Below, piece by piece: positions 30,090 through 37,651 of a stretch of DNA of 64,000 nt. The DNA comes from SG8-41 sp963699525. GTDB taxonomy: Bacteria; Pseudomonadota; Gammaproteobacteria; Burkholderiales; SG8-41. The notes beneath the pieces are model-generated. The model searched no databases and was not told the origin of the DNA. It saw only the letters and a list, made by a program, of their open reading frames with translations. Within the stretch, counting starts at the first letter, position 1. Each line of letters opens with the position of its first letter. Both the position numbers and the translations under genes were made by a program. The stretch covers positions 186,001 through 250,000 of the forward strand of contig CAVOUI010000009.1 in assembly GCA_963699525.1 (NCBI GenBank), written 5' to 3'.

Positions 30090-30803
30090 CTAGAGGATCT
30101 TTACGCACTGCCCCTTGAAGATCACCGGCCCGGTCGGCGCCCCCGTGCGCGAGCCGCCCTCGGGCTCGACGCTCATCGCGATCCCCCATGCGCCTTCCAT
30201 CCGGGCCGCGAGCGCGGGCTTGAGCCGCATGGTCTGATCGGCGTCGGTGGTGATGAGGCCCATTGAGACGGGGGCAGCCTTGCCGCCGGGCAGCATCCAC
30301 ATTTCCCACGCCGTGCCGGGTGCCATCACCGGATGCGCCTGCACGACCCTGATGCGGACGTAGGGATCGCGCATCGACTTCATCGGCGGCCACGAAACCA
30401 CGAGGGCCGGCTGCTCCCTTTCGTCGTTCATCACGGCGACCATCGCCATCGGCGGCTCCGGGCGCGGCGCGACACCGATGAAGGCTGCGAGCATGAGCGC
30501 GAACGCGGTGCTCGCCATCGCCAGCCCGCGCCAGAACGCGAGCCCCGGCCGCGCGCCAGCGCCGCTTGCGGCTCCGGCAATGCGGTTTGCCACCGCCTGC
30601 CACACGCGTGCCGGAGGCGCGATCCCGCCTGCCGCCGCCGCGAGCGGTGTAAGGCGCGCTTCCCACCGCGCGACGATTTCCCGCAGGCCCGGATCGTAGC
30701 GCAGCAGCGCCTGGAAGCGCGCGCGAGCGCGGCCGCGCAGCGTGCCGATCACGTATTCGGCCGCCAGCTTCTCGCGCAGCTCCGGGTTCCTATACGAGGC
30801 CAT
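30090..30803 (-). CDS. Anti-sigma factor, RskA-like (zinc-less, one transmembrane segment)
   Basis: The 237-residue product starts with a short cytoplasmic sigma-binding helix bundle (LREKLAAEYVIGTLRGRARARFQALLRYDPGLRE), followed by a transmembrane segment near residues 92-110 (FWRGLAMASTAFALMLAAFI) and a periplasmic beta-rich RskA domain ending GPVIFKGQCVKIL. It is adjacent to and downstream of the ECF sigma factor gene, the usual arrangement for sigma/anti-sigma partners. It presumably holds the sigma factor at the membrane until an envelope signal triggers release. Confidence 0.87.
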   Translation of the reverse strand: MASYRNPELREKLAAEYVIGTLRGRARARFQALLRYDPGLREIVARWEARLTPLAAAAGGIAPPARVWQAVANRIAGAASGAGARPGLAFWRGLAMASTAFALMLAAFIGVAPRPEPPMAMVAVMNDEREQPALVVSWPPMKSMRDPYVRIRVVQAHPVMAPGTAWEMWMLPGGKAAPVSMGLITTDADQTMRLKPALAARMEGAWGIAMSVEPEGGSRTGAPTGPVIFKGQCVKIL

Positions 30804-30818
30804 CGGCTGTTAAACGCG

Positions 30819-30834
30819 CATCCCTCATCCCTCA
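30819..30834 (-). repeat. Copy of dispersed GGGATGAGG repeat
   Basis: Two minus-strand units (TGAGGGATGAGGGATG) between the sigma-factor and anti-sigma genes. Confidence 0.5.
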
Positions 30835-31416
30835 GGCCGGAGCGCCGAGGCACATCTTGAGGCGCTCCAGCCCACGCCGCACCCAGGTCTTCACCGTGCC
30901 GAGCGGCTGCTTCATGTGGTCCGCGAGCTCCGAGTGGCTCAGGCCGTGGAAGAACGCGAGCATGATGCTCTGCCGCTGCTTCGGCTCCAGCTGCCGCAGG
31001 CAGCGTTCCAGGGCGGCCGCCTCGCCGGAGGCCACCAGGCGCTCGAGCGGCCCCGGCGCATCGTCCTGCCAGGCGTCCACGGCGACGTCGTACTCGTCGC
31101 CGGTCGCTTCCCGCTGGGGACGGCGCAGCCAGTCGAGGGAGCGATTGCGCACGATGCTCGTCATCCAGGTGAGCGGGGCGCTCTTCTGGACGGCGTAGTC
31201 CCCCGCGTGGCTCCAGATATTGACGTAGCACTCCTGCAGGACCTCCTCGGCCCAGTCCCGCCTCCTCAATATACGTAGCGCGACCCCGAACAGTTGCGGC
31301 GCCGTCAGCTCGTAGAGCTCCGCGAAGGCGCGCTGATTCTTCAGCGCGGCCTGGGCGAGCAGCTCGGCCAGCCGGGCGGCCAGGGCATCCCTCATCCCTC
31401 CGCCCTCATCCCTCAT
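30832..31416 (-). CDS. ECF RNA polymerase sigma factor, SigK/RpoE-like
   Basis: A 194-residue two-domain sigma factor. Sigma region 2 reads AFAELYELTAPQLFGVALRIL, then DWAEEVLQECYVNIWSHAGDY and PLTWMTSIVRNRSLDWLRR; region 4 reads LEPKQRQSIMLAFFHGLSHSELADHM followed by the recognition helix QPLGTVKTWVRRGLERL. Its first seven codons (MRDEGGG) come from the dispersed repeat. The in-frame ATG 31395 could be the original start, but ATG 31416 has the better-placed AGGGG. It follows the cobalamin adenosyltransferase gene and precedes its probable anti-sigma partner. Confidence 0.9.
   Translation of the reverse strand: MRDEGGGMRDALAARLAELLAQAALKNQRAFAELYELTAPQLFGVALRILRRRDWAEEVLQECYVNIWSHAGDYAVQKSAPLTWMTSIVRNRSLDWLRRPQREATGDEYDVAVDAWQDDAPGPLERLVASGEAAALERCLRQLEPKQRQSIMLAFFHGLSHSELADHMKQPLGTVKTWVRRGLERLKMCLGAPA
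31386..31412 (-). repeat. Dispersed GGGATGAGG repeat, inverted copy
   Basis: On the minus strand this is a 27-base exact match to the first 27 bases of 26792-26821, and a further GGGATGA unit precedes it. It spans the junction of the cobalamin adenosyltransferase stop and the sigma factor start, so it contributes codons to both. Confidence 0.75.
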
Positions 31417-31973
31417 CCCTGCCCCTGTTCTTGCCCTGCTGCCAGAGCACGTCGCCGCGGCCCGCGGCCCGGTTCAGGACGCGCGCGAGCACGAACAGCA
31501 GGTCGGACAGGCGGTTGAGGTAACGGACAGCGGAGGCAGGGGCGGATTTCTTTTTCGCCAGCGTCACCAGGCGGCGCTCGGCGCGGCGGCACACCGTGCG
31601 CGCGAGGTGGGCGAGGGCGGCCGCGCGCGACCCCCCGGGGAGGATGAAATCCTTCAGCGGCGGCAGGTCCTTGTTGAATCCGTCGAGCGTGCGCTCGAGC
31701 CTCGACACGTACGCGTCGGTCAGGATCGCGTGGCCGGGCCTCGAGAGCTCGCCGCCCAGGTCGAAGAGATCGTTCTGGACATCGGTGAGGCAGGAACGGA
31801 TTTCATCGGGCAGCGTTTCCGCCACCAGCACGCCGAGCGCGGCATTGAGCTCGTCGACGGCGCCGATCGCCTCGATGAGCGGGCGAGTCCTTCGGCACGC
31901 GCGAGCCGTCGGCGAGGCCGGTGGTGCCGCCGTCGCCGGTGCGCGTGTAAATGCTCGTGAGGCGGTGGGCCAT
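31406..31973 (-). CDS. Cob(I)alamin adenosyltransferase (PduO type), one frameshift near 31882
   Basis: Transfers the adenosyl group of ATP to cob(I)alamin to make adenosylcobalamin. The N-terminus (MAHRLTSIYTRTGDGGTTGL, start ATG 31973) with the ATP-binding TRTGDGGTTGL is in one frame. The rest (LIEAIGAVDELNAALGVL, ILPGGSRAAALAHLARTVCRRAER, LNRLSDLLFVLARVLNR) is in another. One extra C (G on the plus strand) at about 31880-31884 separates them; deleting it joins RVPKDS to PLIEAIG. The reading gives a normal-length enzyme of about 188 residues. The BtuF-like gene nearby suggests cobalamin salvage. Confidence 0.88.
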
Positions 31974-32046
31974 GACGGGAGACCAATCATTATATCGGCG
32001 CAGGGATGCGCGCGCACATTTGCTATGAATCGCCCGGGACTGAATC

Positions 32047-32172
32047 GTGTGGAGCGCTATCATGCTGATCGCGCGGTCAGCGTTGTGCACCGGCGGCCTC
32101 ATCATCATCGCCGCCATGCTGCGGGGCCAGCGCTCGGAGCCGATGCCGCTCAAGGAGCCGGCTCCGGAGTAG
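32047..32172 (+). CDS. Possible small membrane protein of 41 residues
   Basis: A short frame starting at GTG 32047 or ATG 32062 encodes one hydrophobic stretch (ALCTGGLIIIAAML) followed by a charged, proline-rich tail (RGQRSEPMPLKEPAPE) and a TAG. It lies in the 220-bp gap between the outward-ending adenosyltransferase start and the SulP stop. A single-span small protein is plausible, but nothing beyond length, hydrophobicity and location supports it. Confidence 0.28.
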   Translation: MWSAIMLIARSALCTGGLIIIAAMLRGQRSEPMPLKEPAPE

Positions 32173-32195
32173 TCCCGCGGCATCTCGCCGCGACT

Positions 32196-33992
32196 TCAGG
32201 CGGGCTTCACGGGCTCGCCGTTCGGCAAGGCGACGTGGCACTCCCGGAAGATGCGGACCTTGCAGGTGCGGCAGATAGTGCTGTCGAGCTTGCGGTAGAT
32301 CTCCGTGACCGGGCGGCTCTTGACCGGGAACAGGTTCTCCTCGCCGATGTCGTTGAGGTAGCCGCCGCGCGCGAGCAGCTCGCGCACCGTATCCTTCATC
32401 CGGTAGAAGTAGAGCCCTCCGCCCAGGCTCCGGCGCCGGAGGGCTTCGCGCGCGAGCATCTCGGCGCCTCCCAGGTCGACGAAATTGATGCCGCTCGCCA
32501 CGATCAATACGTGCTTCTGGCGGGGCTCGAGCTCGTCCACTTGCTCCAGGCTGTGCTGCACGTGATCGACGGCGCCGAAGAAGAGCGACCCGTTCACTCG
32601 CAGCATCTTGAGTTGCGGGCAGTCGGGCAGGCCGCTGTCGGCGGTGAAATGGTAGCTGTCCGGCGCCGGATCGGGCTTGACGTCGACCACGAGCGGGCGG
32701 GAGGTCCGCGTAAGGTACAGCATCAGCGACAGCAGCGCGCCGGCGTAGATCGCGAACTCGAGGCTGGCAAATAGCGCGGCGAAGAACGTGACCGCCATGA
32801 CGGCGGCTTCCTGCCGGCTCGTCCTCAATACCCTGCCGATGTAGTGGGTGTCGATGAGCCCCCAGGCGACGAGAAAGAGGATCGCCGCCATGACGGCCAG
32901 CGGAAGGTGGGCGATCAGCGGCGCCACCAGGAGCAGTATCGGCACGAGCATCAAAGCCGAAAACGCGGCCGCGAGCGGCGTGCGGGCGCCCGCCTCATAG
33001 TTGACCCCGCTGCGATTGAAGGAGCCGCTCGAAGCGTAGGCGGAGGAGAAGCTGCCGGCGATGTTCGACAGCCCCTGGCCGATGAACTCCTGGTTGCTGT
33101 CCAGGCGTTGCCCGGATTTGACCGCGATGGCGCGCGCGATCGACACCGCTTCCGTCAGCGCGAGTATCGTCACCGCGAGCGCGATCGGCAGCGTGCTCCG
33201 GATCGTCTCGGGCGACAGGTCCGGCGCCGAAAGGGCGGGAAGCGAGGCGGGGAGCGTCCCGACCATCGCGATGCGGGTCGCTGCCTCGCCGAATGCGAGG
33301 TTCAGCAGCGCGGCGACGACGGCCCCCGCGATCATCGCGACGATCATGTACGGGAAGCGCGGCGCGAATCTACGGAAGAGAACGCCCGTGAGCAGCGTGG
33401 CGACTCCGACCGCCGTCACGTACGGGTTGATGTCGGAGAGCGCCGAGGCGAATGCGCTCAGGGTTCCGGCGAAAGTGCTTCCGGTCGGGATCTCGACGCC
33501 GAAGAAATGCCGGATCTGGGAGGTGAAGATCAGGCAAGCCGCGCCGGCGGTAAAGCTGATCACCACCGTGTGCGAAATGAAGTTGACCAGAGCCCCCATG
33601 CGCGCCATTCCCATTGCGAGCTGCATCAGGCCGACCAGGAAGGTGAGGGTGAGCGCGAGCTGGATGTACTCCCCCGTATCGGGCTCCTGTAGCGGGGCGA
33701 GGCTCGCGAAGAGAAAGATGGAGATCACGTTCGTCGGGCCGGAAACCAGGTGCCACGACGAGCCGAACAGCGCGGCCACGATGGCCGGCACCATGGCGGC
33801 ATAGAGCCCGTACTGCGGCGGCAATCCGGCCAACGTCGCGAACGCGATGCCCTGCGGCAGTACGATGACCGCGCCGATGAGTCCAGCCATCGCATCGGCG
33901 CGCAGCGTGTCGCGGCCGACTCGAGGCCACCAGCGCAGGAAGGGAAATATCCGGGCGAACCGTCCCGCGGTCGCAGATTGTTGCGCGCTCAC
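32196..33992 (-). CDS. SulP family anion transporter with STAS domain and Cys-rich tail
   Basis: A 598-residue inner-membrane transporter of the SLC26/SulP family, likely for sulfate, bicarbonate or another anion. The transmembrane part opens with LRADAMAGLIGAVIVLPQGIAFATLAGLPPQYGLYAAM and SGPTNVISIF, and contains GQGLSNIAGSFSSAYASSGSFNRSGVNYEAGARTP near residue 305. A STAS domain follows near 450-550 (LRVNGSLFFGAVDHV, VASGINFVDLGGAEMLA). The extreme C-terminus has CRTCKVRIFRECHVALPNGEP, a CxxC plus a third cysteine not part of standard SulP proteins. Substrate unassigned. Confidence 0.9.
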   Translation of the reverse strand: MSAQQSATAGRFARIFPFLRWWPRVGRDTLRADAMAGLIGAVIVLPQGIAFATLAGLPPQYGLYAAMVPAIVAALFGSSWHLVSGPTNVISIFLFASLAPLQEPDTGEYIQLALTLTFLVGLMQLAMGMARMGALVNFISHTVVISFTAGAACLIFTSQIRHFFGVEIPTGSTFAGTLSAFASALSDINPYVTAVGVATLLTGVLFRRFAPRFPYMIVAMIAGAVVAALLNLAFGEAATRIAMVGTLPASLPALSAPDLSPETIRSTLPIALAVTILALTEAVSIARAIAVKSGQRLDSNQEFIGQGLSNIAGSFSSAYASSGSFNRSGVNYEAGARTPLAAAFSALMLVPILLLVAPLIAHLPLAVMAAILFLVAWGLIDTHYIGRVLRTSRQEAAVMAVTFFAALFASLEFAIYAGALLSLMLYLTRTSRPLVVDVKPDPAPDSYHFTADSGLPDCPQLKMLRVNGSLFFGAVDHVQHSLEQVDELEPRQKHVLIVASGINFVDLGGAEMLAREALRRRSLGGGLYFYRMKDTVRELLARGGYLNDIGEENLFPVKSRPVTEIYRKLDSTICRTCKVRIFRECHVALPNGEPVKPA

Positions 33993-34058
33993 GATGCCGG
34001 GAGTATGCGGCAGAACGAAGGCGTTATCCAGAAGCGCGACGGGCGCGGAGGATGCGGT

Positions 34059-34085
34059 TTGCGGCCGCGCGAATTTGGGTATAAT
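34059..34085 (+). promoter_or_regulatory. Promoter for cytochrome c genes
   Basis: A consensus -10 TATAAT at 34080-34085 with a weak -35 (TTGCGG, 34059-34064, 15-bp spacer) lies 36 bp before the first cytochrome c ATG, in the divergent region shared with the SulP gene. Confidence 0.5.
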
Positions 34086-34120
34086 CGCCCGCAGCCGTTC
34101 CAGGAGACGAAAGCACCACG

Positions 34121-34471
34121 ATGAGAAAATCCGGAGTGATTCCCGCTGTCGTTGCCGCCGCGCTCTTGATCGCCGGGTCGTCCGCGCTCGCGGCCGACGC
34201 GGGCGACGCGGCCGCGGGAAAGAAGAAGACTTCGATGTGCGTCGGCTGCCACGGCATCGGCGGCTACAAGACGGCGTTCCCCGAGGTCTATCACGTGCCC
34301 AAGCTCGGCGGCCAGCATGCGGCCTACATCGTGAAGGCGCTGCAGGAATACAAGGCCGGCAACCGCACGCATCCGTCGATGCGCGCGATCGCGGCGGGCC
34401 TGTCCGACCAGGATATGGCCGACCTCGCGGCCTATTACGCTTCCGACTCGATCAAGTCGGCGGCCAAGTGA
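34121..34471 (+). CDS. Periplasmic monoheme cytochrome c (c4/c553-like)
   Basis: A 116-residue class I cytochrome c. A Sec signal peptide (IPAVVAAALLIAGSSALA) precedes DAGDAAAGKKKTSMCVGCHGI, in which CVGCH binds heme. The segment PKLGGQHAAYIVKALQEYKAGNR and the likely axial methionine in THPSMRAIAAGLSDQDMADLAAYY resemble one half of cytochrome c4. Likely role is periplasmic electron transfer. A second, similar cytochrome gene starts 8 bp downstream. Confidence 0.93.
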   Translation: MRKSGVIPAVVAAALLIAGSSALAADAGDAAAGKKKTSMCVGCHGIGGYKTAFPEVYHVPKLGGQHAAYIVKALQEYKAGNRTHPSMRAIAAGLSDQDMADLAAYYASDSIKSAAK

Positions 34472-34479
34472 GGAGAGCC

Positions 34480-34803
34480 ATGAAGAACCGGATCCTTCTC
34501 CTTGCATGTGCCTCGATGGTCGTGCTGAGCGCGCCCGCCCTTGCCGGCGACGCCGACGCCGGCAAGAAGAAATCGCAGACGTGCGTCGCGTGCCACGGCG
34601 CGGACGGTAACAGCGTGGCGCCGGACTTCCCGAAGATCGCGGGTCAGCACTATGATTACCTGCTGAAGGCGCTGCAGGACTACAAGTCGGGCGCGCGCAA
34701 GAGCCCGATCATGGCCCCCCTCGTCGCCAATCTCTCGCAGCGCGACATCGAGGACCTTGCCGCCTGGTTTTCAAGCCAGAGCGGACTGGTCATGAAGCAC
34801 TAG
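34480..34803 (+). CDS. Periplasmic monoheme cytochrome c (c4/c553-like), second of tandem pair
   Basis: A 107-residue class I cytochrome c with signal peptide (LLLACASMVVLSAPALA), heme motif CVACHGADGNSVAPDFPKIAGQ and axial methionine in SPIMAPLVANLSQRDIEDLAAWF. It resembles the other half of a cytochrome c4, so this and the preceding gene together look like a split c4 or a recent tandem duplication. AGGAGAG before the ATG is a strong ribosome-binding site. The convergent nth gene ends 9 bp beyond its stop. Confidence 0.93.
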   Translation: MKNRILLLACASMVVLSAPALAGDADAGKKKSQTCVACHGADGNSVAPDFPKIAGQHYDYLLKALQDYKSGARKSPIMAPLVANLSQRDIEDLAAWFSSQSGLVMKH

Positions 34804-34812
34804 CAGCACTCG

Positions 34813-35445
34813 TCACGCCGTCTTGTGCCGGTATTCGCACAGGCTGCGAATCAGGCACTTCGGGCAGTCGGGCTTCCTTGCCTTGCAGACGTAGCGTCCG
34901 TGCAGGATCAGCCAGTGGTGCGCATCGGGCTTGAACTCGTCCGGCACCACTTTCAGCAGCCGCGTTTCCACCGCCAGCACGTTTTTGCCGGGAGCGAGCC
35001 CGGTGCGGTTCGCGACCCGGAAGATGTGCGTGTCCACCGCGATCGTGGGTTCGCCGAAGGCCGTATTGAGGATCACGTTCGCGGTCTTGCGCCCCACTCC
35101 GGGAAGCCGCTCCAGCGCCTCGCGCGTGCGCGGCACTTCGCCGCCGTGCTGCTCCAGCAGGATCTTGCAGGCGCCGATCAGGTTCTTCGCCTTGGTACGG
35201 TAGAGCCCGATGCGCTTGATGTAGCGCTCGAGCCCCCTGCGGCCGAGCTTGAGCATCGCTTCAGGGCGGTTCGCCACCCGGAAGAGCGCGGGGGTCGCGA
35301 GGTTCACGCTCTTGTCGGTGGCCTGCGCGGAGAGCACCACCGACACCAGCAGCTCGAACGGCGAGGCGTAGACGAGCTCGCTGCGGGGCGCGGGATTCGC
35401 GGCGCGCAACAGGGCGAACAGGCTGCGGATTCTGTCGGGCGTCAT
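34813..35445 (-). CDS. nth: Endonuclease III
   Basis: Base-excision repair DNA glycosylase/AP lyase for oxidised pyrimidines. The 210-residue product shows the helix-hairpin-helix LERLPGVGRKTANVILNTAFG near residue 107 with the catalytic lysine in GRKTA, the catalytic aspartate in VDTHIFRVANR near 138, and the iron-sulfur ligands C-x6-C-x2-C-x5-C in CKARKPDCPKCLIRSLC. It converges with the cytochrome genes and diverges from the SH3/M48 gene. Confidence 0.96.
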   Translation of the reverse strand: MTPDRIRSLFALLRAANPAPRSELVYASPFELLVSVVLSAQATDKSVNLATPALFRVANRPEAMLKLGRRGLERYIKRIGLYRTKAKNLIGACKILLEQHGGEVPRTREALERLPGVGRKTANVILNTAFGEPTIAVDTHIFRVANRTGLAPGKNVLAVETRLLKVVPDEFKPDAHHWLILHGRYVCKARKPDCPKCLIRSLCEYRHKTA

Positions 35446-35459
35446 GCGCAGGTTCTTTG

Positions 35460-35489
35460 TTGGCGGGCGGGAACGCCGCTCATTATAAT
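35460..35489 (+). promoter_or_regulatory. Promoter upstream of SH3/M48 fusion gene
   Basis: TTGGCG (35460-35465) and a consensus TATAAT (35484-35489) with an 18-bp spacer lie 31 bp before ATG 35520. Confidence 0.5.
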
Positions 35490-35519
35490 CAGCGGGCCGT
35501 CATCGGATCCGGCCGCAGG

Positions 35520-36482
35520 ATGAGTTATTCACATCGCGCACTACCGGTGTTTTGCCTGGCGCTCGCCGCGGCGATGCTGGCCGCGGCGCCGGCCACCGCA
35601 CAGCAGGTGACGCTCGAGCGCGATTCCCCTCTCTATGCCGAGCCGCGGCTCGACGCCTCCCAGGTGGCGCAGCTGAAGATCGGCGCGACCGGGGAGGTGA
35701 TCGGGAAGCAGGGCGCGTGGATCAATCTCAGGACCGCGGGCGGCAGCGGCTGGCTGTTTTCCTTCAACGTGCGCTTTCCGAGCCAGCAGGCGGGCACGAG
35801 CGATTCGGGCACGGGCTCCGCCGCGGGACGACTGTTCGGCCCGCCGCGCGGCGTGAGCGTGACCAGTACGATCGGCATCCGCGGCCTCGGGGAGGAGGAC
35901 CTGAAGCAGGCGAGCTTCAACGCGGGCCAGATGAAGCTGCTCGGCCACATCGTGCAGCGCCACCACATCAAGGTGATGCAGCAGAGCGCCGCCGTATCCG
36001 CCGGCGCAAGGGCGATCCAGCGCAGCGACCGCGGCGTCCTCGTGAACAACCTGATCGGCACGGGAGCCGAGGTGATGGCGCGCGGCCTCGACAAGAGCGC
36101 GGAGTTCGAGGCCGACCGAATCGGCGTGGTGCTCGCCGCGCGCGCCGGCTACAGCCCGTACGGCCTGGTCGAGGTCCTCCACATTCTTGCGGCGCGCTCG
36201 GCGGATGACGCCTCGCTCGCGCTCCTGTTCAAGACGCACCCCGCGCCCGGCGAGCGCCTCACTCAGCTCGGTGATGCACTCGCGCCGCGCGTGGCCGCAC
36301 TGCCGGCGGGCAAGGAGCCCGCCCTCCGCCCGGTGGATCCGAAGACGCCGCCGCCGGTGCGGCGAAGCCGTGGCGCTGCGCGCGCGTTGCAGCAGGAGGA
36401 GGGCGGAACCACGATCCCCTCGGGCGCGAGTCCCCTGCCGGGCGGGGGCGGCGGCATCCTGCGCGGCATCTTCGGCCGCTAA
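35520..36482 (+). CDS. Fusion of periplasmic SH3-like protein to a truncated M48 metalloprotease lacking HExxH
   Basis: A 320-residue secreted protein (signal peptide ending APATAQQ). Residues about 30-85 form a bacterial SH3 domain (SPLYAEPRLDASQVAQLKIG ... WLFSFNVRFP), followed by STIGIRGLGEEDLKQASFNA, the usual linker of such proteins. At about base 35940 the sequence switches to the M48 pattern GHIVQRHHIKVMQQSAAVSAGA, then DKSAEFEADRIGVVLAARAGYSPYGLVEVL and THPAPGERL. In M48 peptidases the zinc motif HExxH immediately precedes this: here the HE is gone and only the following GH remains. The EADR glutamate ligand is present. Likely catalytically dead, created by an in-frame deletion joining two genes, or an assembly collapse. 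Confidence 0.75.
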   Translation: MSYSHRALPVFCLALAAAMLAAAPATAQQVTLERDSPLYAEPRLDASQVAQLKIGATGEVIGKQGAWINLRTAGGSGWLFSFNVRFPSQQAGTSDSGTGSAAGRLFGPPRGVSVTSTIGIRGLGEEDLKQASFNAGQMKLLGHIVQRHHIKVMQQSAAVSAGARAIQRSDRGVLVNNLIGTGAEVMARGLDKSAEFEADRIGVVLAARAGYSPYGLVEVLHILAARSADDASLALLFKTHPAPGERLTQLGDALAPRVAALPAGKEPALRPVDPKTPPPVRRSRGAARALQQEEGGTTIPSGASPLPGGGGGILRGIFGR

Positions 36483-36883
36483 CCCCGGCCGCGCAAACGC
36501 TGGCGGGCGCGTTCCACGACTCGCTCGATCGTCGCCTGCTTCTCGCGCGGTCCGGCCCGGCCGCGGTTCGACGCAAGGCGCGATGAGCGTTCCCGCTCGA
36601 GCCGCTGCATTCTTGACTGGTAGCGCCGCCGGTACTGGCGGGCGCGCTGGAGGCGCTCCTCGCGCGTCCACGCTTCGCCGGTTTCCACCATCGTGATGCA
36701 GTCCACGGGACAGGGCGGCAGGCAGAGCCGGCAGCCGGTGCATTCCGCCGCGATCACGGTGTGCATGAGCCTCGGCGCGCCGACGATGGCGTCCACCGGG
36801 CACGCCTCGATGCAAAGCGTGCAGCCGATGCACGCTGCCTCGTCTATGACCGCCACCGGCGGGGCCTTGGCCTCGCGCGCCAT
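36479..36883 (-). CDS. RsxB/RnfB-like ferredoxin with two 4Fe-4S clusters
   Basis: A 134-residue iron-sulfur protein with two cluster motifs: CIGCTLCIEACPVDAI and CTGCRLCLPPCPVDCI, each C-x2-C-x2-C-x3-CP. These match the ferredoxin part of RsxB/RnfB. The membrane anchor and the N-terminal Fe-S domain of full-length RnfB are absent. The rest is a basic, arginine-rich tail. Other rnf genes are not in the window, and nth is nearby as in many proteobacteria. Start ATG 36883. It is convergent with the fusion gene, overlapping by 4 bp. Confidence 0.85.
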   Translation of the reverse strand: MAREAKAPPVAVIDEAACIGCTLCIEACPVDAIVGAPRLMHTVIAAECTGCRLCLPPCPVDCITMVETGEAWTREERLQRARQYRRRYQSRMQRLERERSSRLASNRGRAGPREKQATIERVVERARQRLRGRG

Positions 36884-36964
36884 GGGGTATTCTATGCCGC
36901 CGGCTGCCCGGCGGCCGATTGTCGCGTACACTTGCCGAGGACGCGCGCAACGGGAAACGCCAGC

Positions 36965-37651
36965 ATGGAACCGGACTCGCTGCTCGACCGCACGGGAAGG
37001 CGCACTGCTTCCGGGGCGCTGCGGGACCTGCTGCGCCTGGAGCAGGTCAGGCTCGCCTATGAGCAGATGCTGCCGTCGCAGCTGGTCGCGGCCCTCAACG
37101 CCGTCGTGTTCGTGGCGGTCCAGTCCCTGGTTATCGAGACATCGGTGCTCATCGCGTGGCTTGCCGCAGTGTGCGTGCTGGCGCTCATCCGGATTGCGGG
37201 CGCGATCGCGTTCCGCAGCGAAGCGCCGCAGGCCGGCCAGATCGGCCGCTGGCGGCTCTACGCGATTGCCGGTGCCGCGGCGAGCGGTATCGTATGGGGT
37301 TCCGCGGCATGGCTCCTGTTCCCGCCGATGAACGTCGCGCACCAGGTCTTCGTGGCGTTCTTGCTGGGTGGAATGGTGGCGGGCAGCGTGACCACGCTCG
37401 CCCCCGTGTTTCCCGCTTTTCTGGCCTTCGCCGTCCTAACCCTCGTTCCGGCGGCCGTCCGCTTTACGCTGGAGCAGGATTACGTCCACTACGCGATGGG
37501 ATGGCTCATCCTGGTGTTTCTCGCGGCGGTCGTCGTGATCGCGCGTCGCTCCCACGAGCACATGAGCGAATTGCTCCGCCTGCGCATCGAGAACGTGGAG
37601 CTGACCGGCGAGCTGCATGCAACGAGGGAAAAGCTGCGGCAGGCGCGCTAA
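36965..37651 (+). CDS. Membrane sensor-like protein without output domain
   Basis: A 228-residue protein with about six or seven hydrophobic segments between residues 40 and 195 and a C-terminal amphipathic coiled coil (SELLRLRIENVELTGELHATREKLRQAR). This layout is that of the N-terminal sensory part of membrane histidine kinases or GGDEF proteins, but the frame stops right after the coil, with no kinase or cyclase domain following. The stop overlaps the convergent pyrD stop by 4 bp. It may be a truncated signalling protein or an accessory sensor. Confidence 0.65.
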   Translation: MEPDSLLDRTGRRTASGALRDLLRLEQVRLAYEQMLPSQLVAALNAVVFVAVQSLVIETSVLIAWLAAVCVLALIRIAGAIAFRSEAPQAGQIGRWRLYAIAGAAASGIVWGSAAWLLFPPMNVAHQVFVAFLLGGMVAGSVTTLAPVFPAFLAFAVLTLVPAAVRFTLEQDYVHYAMGWLILVFLAAVVVIARRSHEHMSELLRLRIENVELTGELHATREKLRQAR

